Shown here: positions 52,821-64,000 of the stretch, one piece after another
Position numbering within the stretch: the first letter of the stretch is position 1
Layout of the letters: each line of letters opens with the position of its first letter
Assembly (NCBI GenBank): GCA_027422505.1
Contig: JAPQWV010000662.1
Coordinates: 62,001-126,000, forward strand
DNA length: 64,000 nucleotides
From: Craterostigma plantagineum
Lineage: Eukaryota > Streptophyta > Magnoliopsida > Lamiales > Linderniaceae
Direction of reading: 5' to 3'
The notes under the pieces: model-generated
Told to the model about the DNA's origin: nothing
What the model saw: only the letters and a program-made list of their open reading frames with translations
Database searches by the model: none
Position numbers and translations under genes: made by a program

Positions 52821-53660
52821 AGACAGAATAAAGACCTTGAGGAGCTGGATATCCATGCCATGTTTGACAATCTCGCACAGCACGAGGAAGACATAAGCGA
52901 GATTCGGAAGGAGCAGAAGGGCAAACTTATCGACAACTCAGTTGCCCTAGTCTCAGACAGGAGCAGCGCAAAACTGCGAAAAGAAAAGATCGTCAAGCCT
53001 CCCACCCCCTCAGAATCTGAAGATGAATCAGATTCAGACATGGAGCCTAACATGAAAATGCTAGGAAAGCAGTTGGCACTAATTGGAAAAATGATGAACT
53101 AACGGTACTTCAAAAAGAAGTCCTCATCATCAGCCAATCGTCTTAGGACCTCAAGCTCGAAGAACAAGGAACCTACACCTGAGACTTCTGAGGTCAAGAC
53201 TGTCAAAGAACTGACCAAATGCTTTAACTGCGGCAAACATAGTCATTATGCCCGAGAATGTACTCTCCCGAAGAAGGGAGACACTAATTACTACTCCAGG
53301 AAGCTTCAACTTACAAAACAAAAGGAAGTTGGAGTAGCTCTAATGGCTGAACAAGACCACTGGCTCGAGGACACGTCTAGCTCATAGGAAGAGAATCTAG
53401 CTTTAATGGCCCGTCAAGACAAACAATCCGACGCCGAAGACTCAAACTCGATGGACGAGGACAAAGCATCCGATCTTCACAAGAGGTAGTCTCTCCTTCC
53501 ACATTATTGACCATGTTAGAATCGTATCAATTAGCATCCACTAACATGAAACATGAGCAGAAAAGCGTAAAGGAAGTAGAGAAGAAATTAGCCAAGTCTG
53601 AGGAGAAAATAGCTAGTCTCGAATTAGAACTTAGGAGCTCTAGTGCGAAAATCGATGAAC
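52821..53660 (+). pseudogene. Gag of the third SIRE-like copy, zinc-knuckle region
   Basis: It resumes with FDNLAQHEEDISEIRKEQKG after the hAT element. The CCHC knuckle is intact at 53220-53261 (CFNCGKHSHYAREC, CX2CX4HX4C), followed by basic LPKKGDTNYYSRKLQLTKQK. In-frame stops occur at about 53099, 53386 and 53487. The start of the coiled coil, KEVEKKLAKSEEKIASLELE, runs to 53660, where a solo LTR splits it. The knuckle would bind element RNA during packaging. Confidence 0.8.
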
Positions 53661-53665
53661 TAACT

Positions 53666-55577
53666 TGTTGGGATCCCCGATGTCTCCCGGAGACGCCACG
53701 TCCCCGGGTATGGTACGGAACAAAAATTTTCCAGGTTCCCTTATTGCCATCGTTGCTTGGATCAGAATAGTAACACAGAGACATGTAATAGGGCGGGTCA
53801 AATCCGTAGAGAATTACCAGTTGAAGCGAGTGGCCGCTCCTCGTCCTTTTCTTCAAGACTTCGTCGATGGTGGTGGATAGCACTAGATCATCACGCCGAC
53901 CTCACAGTGTACCACGGAATCAGTTCTCTAAAGATGGCTAGAGAGAACAGAGCAGTGGCATGAGAGAAGAGTGTGTGCGTTGGTGTGTGTTTTTTGCCTT
54001 GTTATGGACGAAATTTTCACCACTAATTATGAAATAGGGCTGCCCTATTTATACTATGATATATTTGGAAATCCCTAGGATATCTCAAAGATATGGTTTT
54101 GATTTTGCTCCTTAAGTGGAGAGATTTTGCCATATCTTTCCCTCCCTTATTTAATTCAAAATTCATATCTAGATATTTACCATAATTAGACAACTAACTT
54201 AAATACTAAGTCAAACTAAGTATATGTAAATATGGTATAAAATTCGAAACTTAATCCAAGATTAATTTCGAAATTTTCACCTTAAAATAAATAATATTCC
54301 AAATACATTATTCCATATTTATATTTAATTTTTTCGTAATTAATTCCCAAGGCATAATTCGAAAATCAGGTTAGGGTCAAGTTCCAATTTTACCCTCAAG
54401 CCTTTTAAGCACTTGGCCAAGCCCAAGTCACAAAGTTAGTTTCATACGAAGTCCGACTTCGGTCCATTAAACGGCCCGAGGCCCACTAAGGCGCGTCCCA
54501 ACGGCCCAAGACCCGTTAAGGCCCAAAACACTTTCTCTCGTTATCAGTACACGTTGATGATCCTTTTTAAGCCCGACTCTCTAGGTTCGACTCAATCGGC
54601 AAGGGAGGAATCCAAGAGTCCGACAGTTACCTAGCCAATCCCGCAGTACTGGGCCGTAACCCGATTCGAGTGCGATTTTCGACCCAGTCTTTATTCGAGA
54701 ACCTTACTATAGATTATAGTACTACGTATAAACCCTTCAGCTGTGTTCCAATCGAGTGAGAGCCATGGTCTATGTCAAACTCATTGTACTCGATTCTATG
54801 ATAAAACGGGGACGAGGCAAATTACCAAACTACCCACCATGTCTAACATGAGTTAGTTCAATACCTTCGCCAAGAATTTCGTAATTTCTCATCGCCGTCC
54901 TCATAGGACACTTATCTCGATTACTAGCGAGACTGCAAATCCGTACTCGGCGGTCTAAGCCCGACAATCACAAATCGTCATCAAGACCGCATCTGGCCCG
55001 CTAACCCATGCAACAGCAAATCGGGTCGAGGGGAACCAGTGACAGTCGAGACTTCGAAGTCAACTCCGTCAAAGCTCCTTTCGGTCTAAGGTTCACGTAG
55101 ACTACTATAGTGTTGTCGTCGGTCATTGACACTCCTTGAGTAATAAACCATGTTCGACTGTACGACCCGTGAGTCAGTGTCCATGAAACAATTCAATCCC
55201 TTTATTCGACGCATCACAAGTCATGACCTCCCTTCCAAGCGGGATATTAGCACTCGATAGGTCATCGACAAATAAGCCGTAATTGGTTATCCACCATCCA
55301 AATGGAGACTAAGGCTTACGGACTTTTAATGCTCGAGGTTAAGAGTCCACCGGTGCCTTCCTCTCTCGTACCCATAGTGCCTCAACTCGACACATTTGGA
55401 TTTGTTCATTTATTGCTTTACCGGATGCTTAGTAAAGTACTCTTATATCCAATAAACGAACAACGCCTTTCAATAAACACATAAAAAATATCTTATTACA
55501 TAAAGGTCGAATGATAAATAAGCTAATGCCCTATACAATCTAATCCTCGTACAGCATTCGAGGGCATATTCCTAACA
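53666..55577 (-). mobile_element. Solo LTR in the Gag coiled-coil region (1912 bp)
   Basis: On plus it begins TGTTGGGATCCCCG and ends GGGCATATTCCTAACA. TAACT occurs at 53661-53665 and 55578-55582 as an exact 5-bp duplication. A TATAAATA box on minus at 54046-54053 suggests minus polarity, where the LTR starts TGTTAGGAATATGCCC, a familiar plant copia-type terminus. It is related to the LTR at 23306-26594. No internal region is present. Confidence 0.9.
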
Positions 55578-55582
55578 TAACT

Positions 55583-56340
55583 AAGAGCTCGAACCTTAGC
55601 GGGACTAAGCATATTTCGTTAGAGAAACATAGCTCGAAAGTTAAGGAACTAGAAGATAGGCTAGAAAATAACTATAATTGTTTGATTAGAAATCTCAATG
55701 AGAAAGCTAATCTCAATTGTAGATTAACATAAGCAACTTCCAAGATCACTCATCTAGAAGCCGAATTAGATAAATCGAATAATAAGGTTTGTGAACTTGT
55801 GAAGGACCTAGATGCTGCCTGTCAAGCCGCCAAAGTAACGGTGGAAAATTACTTTGCTCTCTTAGGAGAAGAGCGTAAGAAGCTATATACTAAAATCAAG
55901 AAATTAGAAGATCTTGTGGTGAAAAGGGCACATACTGATCAAACTATATTTTTAAATCAGCCCAAGGACTTAGATTCTATGACTATAAGTATGGCTTAGG
56001 CTATGAGAACCCACATAATCTAAAGAAACTTGACTGCAAACAACTTTATGATATCTCTTACATGGGTCTCGGACTAACTTCTCTTATGAACTTTACCAAT
56101 TCCAAAGTAATATTTGAGGAAGAAGAAGCCAAGAGACAAGCCAATACAAGGGCTGAAATACCCTTTTCGTACATCGAACAGAATCAACGCGACAAAACTT
56201 GGGTATCTCCCAAGGGTTGGAGCCTTGAAACAGTTAATTTTCTAGAAGATCATTCTAAAGATGAGGAAGTTCAAAACCGTCATTCTGAAAATTCTCTCTA
56301 CATCCCTCCAATATTTAAGAATATAGAGGAATTACGAATT
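55583..56340 (+). pseudogene. Gag coiled-coil C-terminus of the third SIRE-like copy
   Basis: It continues the heptad-rich region (KELEDRLENNYNCLIRNLNE, EERKKLYTKIKKLEDLVVKR) and the conserved block MGLGLTSLMNFTNSKVIFEE (56062), matching 21400-22090 in the second copy. The frame at 56062-56350 is open. At about 56345-56365 it is fused to integrase by a deletion. Several upstream stops remain. Confidence 0.7.
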
Positions 56341-56363
56341 ACCTCAAATAAAGAAAGAGAGAA

Positions 56364-57340
56364 TTGCTACATATGGATCTCTATGGACCTATGCAGGCAC
56401 AGAGTATTAGTGGGCGGAAGTACGTACTAGTTATCGTTGATGATTACTCCCGCTACACATGGACGATGTTCCTCCGAACTAAAGATGAGACAAGGGACTT
56501 GATAGCTAATTTCGTGAACACTACTCAGAATTTGCTGCCACTATCCATCCAAGTCATCCGAACGGACAGCGGAACTGAGTTCAAGAATAAGTATCTCAGT
56601 GAATTTTATCAGAAACGTGACATTGATAAGCAATTCTCAACCGCCAAGACCACACAACAAAACGGGGTTGTTGAAAGGAAGAACATGACTCTAGTCGAGG
56701 CCGCCCGTACTATGCTGATCGATTCCGGCCTCCCACACTTTCTTTGAGATAAAGCAGTAAATACCGCCTGTTTCACTCAGAACAGGACGGTTGTTCACAA
56801 GCGCTTTGATAAGACTCCGTACGAAATAATAAACAAGCGAGTACCAATATCTCATTCTTCAAGGTCTTTGGGTGCAAGTGCTTTGTGGCGAACGACAGAG
56901 AGCAACGTGCCAAGTTCGACCGTAAAGTATTCGAAGCCATTCATTGGGTATTCATCAACGTCAAAGGCGTATCGAGTTTACATCAAGTCCAACCGATCAA
57001 TTAAAGAAAGCTACAACGTCACTTTCCACGAAGTGGCAGAGATGGCTCCTGAATACGACAGTTCAAAACCCGTATACACTGGTGTGTTGGCACAAAACCA
57101 ACAGAAGCTGGCAACAACTTCAGATTCAACGTCTAAAGAAGCACTGAAACTTGCGTTGGAAGATTTGGACTCTCTATTTGAGCCCGTATATCGGTCAGAA
57201 AACATTATAGCAACACCGTTAGTGGACACCCACTCGACGAGGCCAGTATACCGAGCTCTTCAAATGTCCCTACCTCACCTGATTCAGAATTACTACAGAT
57301 CAATGATGAACCTACAACAGTAAATGAGGAAGGCTCATCA
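56364..57340 (+). pseudogene. Integrase of the third SIRE-like copy, 5' deleted
   Basis: The core starts directly at LLHMDLYGPMQAQSISGRKY (first Asp), followed by VDDYSRYTWTMFLRTKDETR, IRTDSGTEFKNKYL (second Asp) and QQNGVVERKNMTLVEAARTM (Glu). All three catalytic residues are present, but the HHCC pre-integrase region, the protease and the end of Gag are missing. A TGA near 56746 (FL then stop) and frameshifts break the C-terminal part (SSTSKAYRVYIKSNRSIKES). It would have inserted element cDNA; the deletion and stop exclude that. Confidence 0.85.
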
Positions 57341-57600
57341 GAATCGCTCAATCCAAATGCAGAATCAGACTTACCTCAACCTAATGAACAATATGAAATC
57401 ATTGGAAGTCTCCGTCCGAAAATGACCGATGCGTCTAGCTCTGCACTACCTCAGAGCGAAAATGGACTCGAGCACATCCCGTTGATAAGATTATTGGTGA
57501 TCCTTCACGTGGAGTACGGACATGTCACCAACACAGTTTATTCAGCTGCTTCTTAAGCCAAAATAAGCCAACTAAGGTAGCAGACGCACTAAAAGACTAT
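57341..57600 (+). pseudogene. Integrase-RT linker of the third SIRE-like copy
   Basis: Low-complexity acidic sequence is followed by a degenerate start of RT. It matches 27770-28130. The usual RT opening is shortened by a deletion around 57590, where [10 protein letters not shown] replaces part of the expected W-x-L-V-P-R-P block. Confidence 0.5.
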
Positions 57601-58260
57601 CATCGGAACGAAATGGGTCTTTAAAAACAATCAGAATGAAGATGGCGAAGTGATTAGGAATAAAGCTAGATTGATTGCAAAGGGCTATAACCAACAGGAA
57701 GGAATTGACTACGACGAGACATATGCTCATGTTGCCCGAATCAAAGCCATTCGACTCTACCAAATGGATGTAAAGACCGCCTTTCTCAATGGTGTGCTAA
57801 AAGAGAAAGTCTACGTCGCTCAGCCAGAAGGCTTCGTTGATAAAAAATATCCCGATCACGTCTATCGATTGGACAAAGCTCTCTACGGACTGAAACAAGC
57901 TCCACGCGCTTGGTATGACGTCTTGAGCGATTTCCTCGTAAAATTTGGATTTATCCGAGGAACGATCGATACGACCTTCTTCATAAAATGGCAAGACAAG
58001 ATCTGATGGTCGTCCAAGTCTATGTAGACGACATCATATTCGGATCAACGAATCCACAGCTATGCAAGAGATTTGGAGAATTGATGAAGAGCAAATTTGA
58101 AATGAGCCACATGGGAGAGATGCAGTTCTTCTTAGGACTTCAAGTAAGGCAGCTCGATGATGGAATATTCATCAGTCAGACTAAATATATCAAAGACATC
58201 TTGAAGAAATTCCATCAAGATCAGAGTAAGCCACTCAGCACTCCCATGTCCACAAGCTGC
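57601..58260 (+). pseudogene. Reverse transcriptase of the third SIRE-like copy
   Basis: Well-preserved copia [42 protein letters not shown] (first catalytic Asp in MDVKTAF), [20 protein letters not shown], then YVDDIIFGSTN with YVDD at 58021-58032, and MGEMQFFLGLQVRQLDDGIF. A TGA at 58004-58006 (after QDKI) and a short gap after ARIKAIR, where about ten residues including the usual LLAYA are missing, disrupt it. YVDDIIFGSTN is typical of SIRE/Maximus-type elements. Confidence 0.85.
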
Positions 58261-58913
58261 AAGTTAGATGCCGACCCCACAAGAAAAATGGTCGACATTA
58301 CATTGTATCGCAGCATCATCGGCTTTCTTCTTTATCTCACCTCAAGCCAACCAGACATCATGTTTGCCACATGTTTATGTGCCCGTTTTCAAGCCTATCC
58401 CAAAGAATCTCACATGCTTGCATCAAACGAATACTACGTTACCTTAAGGGTACCACCACTTTAGGACTATGGTATCCTAAAGGAACAAATTTCAAATTAA
58501 TTGGCTATACGGACGCTTACGCAAGTTGCCGAATGGACAGGAAAAGCACATCCGGTGGCGCTCAATTCTTAGGCGAAAAGTTAATCTACTGGTCATCTAA
58601 AAAGCAGAGCTGCATCTCAACATCGACGACAGAGGCAAAATACGTCGCAGTTGCAAGCTGTTGCTCGCAAATGCTATGGATGCTGACTCAGCTTCGCGAT
58701 TATGGGTACAATCTAAATAATATACCCATTTATAGCGATAGCCAAAATTCCATAGCTATTACATGTAATCCTGTTCACCACTCACGCACAAAACACATAG
58801 ACATACGATATCACTTCATCAAAGATCACGTAGAAAAAGGCACGATTGACATGTATTTTGTAAAGGAATATCAACTAGCCGACGTTTTCACCAAGGCTTT
58901 GGATGAAAAATGA
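58261..58913 (+). pseudogene. RNase H of the third SIRE-like copy
   Basis: After DITLYRSIIGFLLYLTSSQP and a frameshift near 58430 the RNase H reads LIGYTDAYASCRMDRKSTSG (Asp), STSTTEAKYVAVASCCSQML (Glu), IPIYSDSQNSIAITCNPVHH (Asp intact) and KHIDIRYHFIKDHVEKGTID, ending QLADVFTKALDEK at 58913. The catalytic set is complete here, unlike in the second copy, but the upstream frameshift separates it from RT. Confidence 0.85.
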
Positions 58914-60008
58914 TTCCAATTCCTTGTCGGAAAATTAGGCATGTTGAACCTTTCGTGATTTGTGCATAATGTTATCCTATGTGCTTTCCCGTATTCTATG
59001 CTATGTGTTTTCTATACTTAAACATGTTATATCTTGCGTGAAATTTTTCATTAAAATATACATATATATATAATATATATACATATAAGTATAATATTAG
59101 GGGTATGACGATATCTTTAGGATGCTCGATCTACGTCACGAATAGTAATTCATCGACATGAGACTGATTACGTGCTTAATTGTCAGTCTAAGTCGCATTC
59201 TTGTGTCTCTTAGGTATTGAGTTTGTTCCACTAAGACACGAAACCACTTCATATAAGTGAGGATTCTAGCCTTTTTATTACTCTCGCCGGATCCATTCTT
59301 GAGTGAAGTCACACATTAATTGCTTGTCATTACCTTGTGATTCTCGGCTTCATAATTTCCGTGTAATAGATCGTTTCGAAAATGATTAGGGCAATTAGGA
59401 AATTCCTCACTTGACCAAATCTAAATTTTCATTCCTTGAACATTACCTTTAGTCATCCATTTTGAGGCTTCTCCGAATTCCTTTTCTTAAATTGAAACCC
59501 CTTTATGCCTTCAACCGATGATTTAATGATTTTGAGGGGATATTGAATCAAGAAAAGGAGGGGGAGAATAACTAGATGACAAAGAAAGATGACAAAAGAA
59601 AGAGAAAAACGCACACGAGGAATGCTTAACGCACAACAAACAGATCAAAAGAACCCGCCTTTTCAACTATGACACTCTGATAACATTAAGACGGAGGCAT
59701 GGATCTTGATTTGAACTTCTCTAGCGATAATCTCGTACACTCGTCAGAACGGCTGGAAAGAGGACCGCCTAGAAGTGAACTTCTCCAACGATAATCCGGT
59801 CTTATATCGAGGCAAGGAGAAGAGGAGCACGGCCTTGGGTTCGAATTCCATAACCATGAACTTCTTCAAATCAATAATCTTTGAAACCTCTCTAGCGAAT
59901 AAGAGAAAAGGAGCATGGTATCGGCCCAAGAACGAACAAGAAGAACTTCGCCTTAGATAATCTTTCAGCCTCGTAGAGAAGCGGAGCTTCATCTTGAACA
60001 AGTGCAGA

Positions 60009-60011
<3 letters not shown>

Positions 60012-60050
<39 letters not shown>
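60012..60050. repeat. TA dinucleotide microsatellite
   Basis: An uninterrupted run of TA repeats in the 3' non-coding part of the third SIRE-like copy. Confidence 0.95.
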
Positions 60051-60053
<3 letters not shown>

Positions 60054-61349
60054 GATGAGAATGAAAAGACGAAAGAGAAAAATGCCGGAGAAAAGGAGAA
60101 CGACAAAGAAACGGAAGATGACATAAAGCTTATTTTTTCAAACATTATCCTTCCCTTCAAAGTCAGAGCCAAATTTAAAATCCCTCAAAGTCCCTTTGAT
60201 TCCTAATCGACGGTCTTTTGCAAAGGCAAAATGATTAGAAGTGCCTCGATCACAGGTATTTTGACTTAATATGACATGTGTTGACTTGAGCGATATAAAT
60301 ATAAAATCCCTAGTCAAAGAAATTAAAAGAGTGCCAGAGCGAACCTAGTGAGAGTTGTCGAAATGGATCATTTTTGAACGTAGGACTTTAGTTTGCTGAC
60401 TTGACTTGACGGCATTAAATCTTTCAATTGTCGTATGAATTTTTAGGCGTGACAATGATCGTAGAGAAATAATCCGACCCCATAGTATTAATAATATTAA
60501 TATGCATACGAAAAATAAAAAGTAATAAATAATAATAATAATATTGTTTTTAAGGAATGCACATTCTGACATGCAATAGATATTTGCATTCGAATTGAAA
60601 TGATAAAAATGCGAATATTTATTTTTGCTCAAACCCTTGCGCGAAATCACAGTTACACGTATAGGGGAACATATATCTAGGCTAGTCTTGATAAATCGCG
60701 TGTTTTTAATAAGTGTCTCTTTGATTGATTTATATGCTTATTTGATGAATCAATTGAGATGCATTATTTGAGGTGGATCCTCTACAAAATTTATGTCTTG
60801 AGCTCCAAATATTTTTGATGATTCTTCTCTAAGTGTTGCAGATATCGATCTAAAATCATCCGTACCACGCACTTCAATGAGAAGACTTCACGAATTTACA
60901 GGATTTGGTGCACACGACATTTTTTTAAATTTTGGTTGGTTAAATAATTGTATCGTCAACGTGTTTTATGAATTTGATTTTAACCAATCTATCTCGATTT
61001 TTTTAAGGGGAAACAAATAAAATAAAAATAATTACTTCCAAAATTAACTCTAATATTTTCGACATCTGTTGCTTTAATAAGTCTTGCAGATTTATAAAAT
61101 GAGAAGACGGAGCCAGATGTCATCAATCAGAATTACAGGGAGTTAATTGCATTTATTTTCACATATAGGGGGAGCAATTGTGTGCTTTACTAGAAAATTT
61201 TGGATCAATCTGAAAACACAGAGAACCTTGCTATCGAGAAATTTGGGCAAAATTCGTAACTTTCCTTTATAGATTGTCGAGCTATTTGGGACCAAGTTGT
61301 AATTTTCGTTTGCATACTATCGAGTGAAAATTAAACAGAAACCAAATGA

Positions 61350-62490
61350 AATTTCTCGATCGAAATTTGTCGTGAGGAAAATTAAACAGTACCGTAGGAA
61401 ATTTCTCGATCGTAAGTTTCTCGATCGCAAATAGTAACGGGCCTAAATATTCTTAAGTGTCGAAAACGTCTAATCAGCCCATTAAAGAAATTAATGCTTG
61501 CAGTCGAAAAATTCCTAAATACACGCAAAATCCTCAATCGCAAAATTCAACAATCAAATTCTCGTGCGAAAATTTTTTTCTCTCAAAAGACGAATGCAAA
61601 AATTCTCTAATCTTTCGATTTTTCTTCAAATCTTCGTCTTTAAGAGGTAGTTTTGACATTCTTTAGGGGTTTCAGTTTATTTGAACTCGACTTTCTGCAA
61701 TCTTTCGCCTGATTATGTGATAATTTATCGTCTGCTCTTAATATGGAAACTCCAATGCTAGTTTGCAGTGTTTTTAAGACCAGTTTCTATGCATAAGCGT
61801 ATAAGATAGTTTAGAAGTTTCATGAACGGATAATAGTAGATTACTTCGATTTTCTGCGTTCGATTGGAAGATAGACTAAAAACTGTATTTTAAACATTTG
61901 AAGGCGTCGAAGAACTTTCCTCGCTCGCAAACAGTAATAATCGAATTTTAATTTGATTGCGTTACCGTTTGCTTCGTAAAAGATTCTCGATCGCAAAACT
62001 TGTTGACTTAGTCGTTTAGATAAATAACGTAGATCGAAAAATAATTACCATCGAGAATTTCGATTTGATTTTATTCGAGGGCAAAGATTACTGAACGGAA
62101 CAGGTTAAATAGATATCTTTAAAGTTTTCGAGCGCAAAACTTACAATCGCAAATAATAATTTCGATTTCAATTTTGTTCTCGGTCGAAAATTTTGGCGGC
62201 GATGAAATTAATTTTTCGACGATAAAAATTTTCGATCGTAAAAACATGCAGCGACAATTTTGATCGATCAAAAATTTTCTCGGTGTTTGACTTAGCTTCT
62301 CATTGACAATTTTCTCGATCGTAAAATTACACAGCAAAAAACTATTTTAAAATCGAAATACTTTCTCGCTCGACAACTTTCACAAGCGAAAATTTATTCA
62401 TGCGTGAAAACTTTCTCGATCGTAAATTTATGCGGCAATTGATTTTCTCGATCGTAAATTTACACGGAAATTTTTCTCGATCGTAAAATT
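61350..62490. repeat. CTCGATCG motif field
   Basis: CTCGATCG occurs at 61355, 61405, 61420, 61986, 62314, 62415, 62447 and 62476, usually as TTTCTCGATCG(T/C)AAA, with further one-base variants (TTTTCGATCG, CTCGCTCG). The core TCGATCGA is palindromic. The same motif is present in the leaders at 12803 and 35077. Confidence 0.85.
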
Positions 62491-62881
62491 TCTCGGCTAC
62501 AGTATCACACGTTAAGTTCAACACTTGGAAAATTTTCCAAGTCCTTTTAACTGTAGCTCCCCTTAGAGAGTAAAATTTTTCTCAATCACAAATTAACACA
62601 AAGAATTATATTCAAAAATTGCACTTAGAAAATTAAATTGAGAATTTCAATTCTCGCGCGACAAAAACGGAGTGAAAAGTACATAAACACTTAGAAATAT
62701 TTTCAACACTTCATCGAACTTACATGCTTATGTTGAATTCAAATTACTTCTTTAATATTGACTCCGTATGATCTATGTGCAAAATCCATAATGTCAATAA
62801 TATGACATGATCCATTTTTATGGTTTGATAAAGTCTAATTTCGACTCAAATTATAATTCTTGAACTAATGATTTACATTTC

Positions 62882-64000
62882 ATGTGTATATTTCTGATGG
62901 ATCACTATCCCACATACAATCACATTTACGAAGAGGCCCTGTACCTCAATGTACACGACACCAACTTTCAGCTCGACACGACGTGCTTTCGGTATCCTGA
63001 CGAGATAATGGTGTCTATACTACAAGGCCATCCCCTGTGCCATGTACTGACGGTGACGGCCTCAGTGCCTATGGTGTACCTTCAACAATTTTGGGGGATG
63101 ATCAAGAGCCACGTTATTGAAGGGGCGTACAGCTTCACAAAGGTGGTAGGGACGAGGCACGTCAACATGAACAAGAATGACTTCGGTCTTATCCTCAACC
63201 TCCCCTACAACCCGAATTACGACACTCTTCCAACTGATGCCGAGCTAGTACGTGACTTCCTCCAGATGGGATACCGTCCACCGCTCACCAAACTCGCGCA
63301 AATGCAGAGCAACGGGATTCCACATCCGTGGAAGACATTGTTTGGGATTATCAACAAGTGTCTATCCCCGAAGCACGCCGGCTTCGCCAAAGGCAACGAC
63401 AACATTCTGAGGATTTTCCATGGAATCATCTTCTCGCCAAATTACGATTTCAGTCAACTGATCTGGAATGATCTAGCTGAGCAGATCAGACAGAAGGAAA
63501 ATAAATGCTCGAAGAATGTGCTGTACGCCCGGTGGTTCTCCGTCATCATTCGACAATACATGGAGTTGCACGGGCAGAACACATCCCTCTAAAATTCTTT
63601 CACCACCCCAAACTAACGGACTTGGACCAGCCGTCAATGGCCATACCGTTCGAGTTGCTACATCTCGCCGACCCCTCGGGAGATGTCTACAAACTCTACT
63701 GCCGGGAGAATCATCTGACGGAACAGATGATCAGAGGGCCCCCGACAGATTTCACAGTCAGGCCTCACCAACAACAAAGCCCTGAGGACACGATGATCGA
63801 TGTAGTGGCTCAGGAGCTTGAATAGGAGACCTCAATACAAGAAACTCAGCAACCAGATCTTGAGGTCATAATGATAGATGAAGTGGCCCTTGAAATGGAA
63901 GCTGAAGAACAAAATCACGAGCTCCAGATGGAAGTGCCCGTACATGTAGGCGTGCTCGAAGAGCCTATTGAGGAGCCCGGGGAAGAAATAGGGCAAAGCT
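62882..64000 (+). pseudogene. 3' extra ORF of the SIRE-like element (partial at window end)
   Basis: ATG at 62882 opens a 236-codon frame: MDHYPTYNHIYEEALYLNVH, RYPDEIMVSILQGHPLCHVL, VPMVYLQQFWGMIKSHVIEG and NMNKNDFGLILNLPYNPNYD. After a frameshift near 63560-63590 it continues as MAIPFELLHLADPSGDVYKL, then past a TAG at 63823-63825 as an acidic Glu-rich tail (ETSIQETQQPDLEVIMIDEV) to the window end. No signal peptide, membrane segment or polymerase motif is seen. An additional ORF after pol is known in SIRE-type copia elements, where it is sometimes called envelope-like. I see nothing here that proves an envelope role. The first 236 codons are open with host-like composition. Confidence 0.6.

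Larger units (their letters stand above)
58914..62881 (+). other. Long 3' non-coding region between pol and the 3' ORF
   Basis: 58990-59990 is colinear with 32460-33330 plus 34153-34220 in the second copy. A (TA)n microsatellite lies at 60012-60050. From about 60660 the sequence is AT-rich. From 61350 to 62490 it is studded with CTCGATCG words in a TTTCTCGATCGTAAA context, much like the element's 5' leader. No gene is supported. Confidence 0.65.
50849..64000 (+). mobile_element. SIRE-like copia retrotransposon, third copy, running off the window
   Basis: Order on plus: truncated LTR, gag (51172) split by a hAT element and a solo LTR, Gag coiled-coil, integrase, RT, RNase H (to 58913), 3' non-coding region, and a separate 3' ORF (62882 onward). 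The primer site, leader, protease and pre-integrase are missing by deletion. RT/RNase H here is the least damaged of the three copies. Confidence 0.85.

Noticed and set aside
1..64000. tRNA, rRNA or snoRNA genes
   Set aside because: Only tRNA-complementary primer-binding sites of retroelements were seen; no cloverleaf-like gene was recognised by reading.

Overview
The window is repeat-dense, AT-rich nuclear DNA from a flowering plant. The plant origin rests on plant-type LTR retrotransposons (SIRE-like copia, Tat-like and CRM-like gypsy), Mutator, hAT and Harbinger DNA elements, and an F-box/kelch gene that reads through as a SKIP30 orthologue. A eudicot is likely and an asterid is possible, but only as a guess. 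No bacterial, organellar, tRNA, rRNA or CRISPR features were seen.

Layout. 1-4220: minus-strand non-autonomous LTR element (long LTR 2453-4220, tRNA-Asp-type primer site, one 403-residue gag-like frame). 4221 to about 9900: decayed plus-strand Tat-type gypsy element with protease, RT, two RNase H domains, integrase, a 57-bp tandem array and traces of an antisense gene. About 9950-10796: 3' end of a SIRE-like copia element with its LTR. 10960-11325: hairpin MITE. 11972-34225: a second SIRE-like copy, split by four insertion events. These are a complete CRM-like gypsy element (14522-21049), a solo LTR (23306-26594) that itself holds another solo LTR (25105-26570), a further solo LTR (28815-31673), and a Harbinger-like element (33333-34149). 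All five inserted elements have matching target-site duplications. 34226-36109: another SIRE LTR and leader, joined to a minus-strand gypsy remnant.

The only host genes I can support lie in an island at about 36.1-40.5 kb. A 217-codon PNRC-motif protein gene on plus and a 351-codon SKIP30-type F-box/kelch gene on minus face each other tail to tail. To the right is a cluster of Mutator-like elements. 40559-42813 has a GC-rich repeat core and a captured two-exon frame. 42846-43663 is a long hairpin. 43736-49706 carries a Ulp1-like protease fragment and a 3.5-kb macrosatellite, and a 329-bp MITE (43785-44113) sits in its terminal repeat.

50849-64000 is a third SIRE-like copy. Its gag is split by a hAT element (51766-52812) that contains a captured DEAD-box RNA-helicase exon fragment, and by a solo LTR (53666-55577). 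Its protease was lost by internal deletion, but its RT/RNase H is the best preserved in the window. It ends in a separate 3' ORF that runs off the window. The retroelement genes would have made Gag, protease, integrase and RT/RNase H for element replication. Nearly all are broken by stops, frameshifts or insertions.
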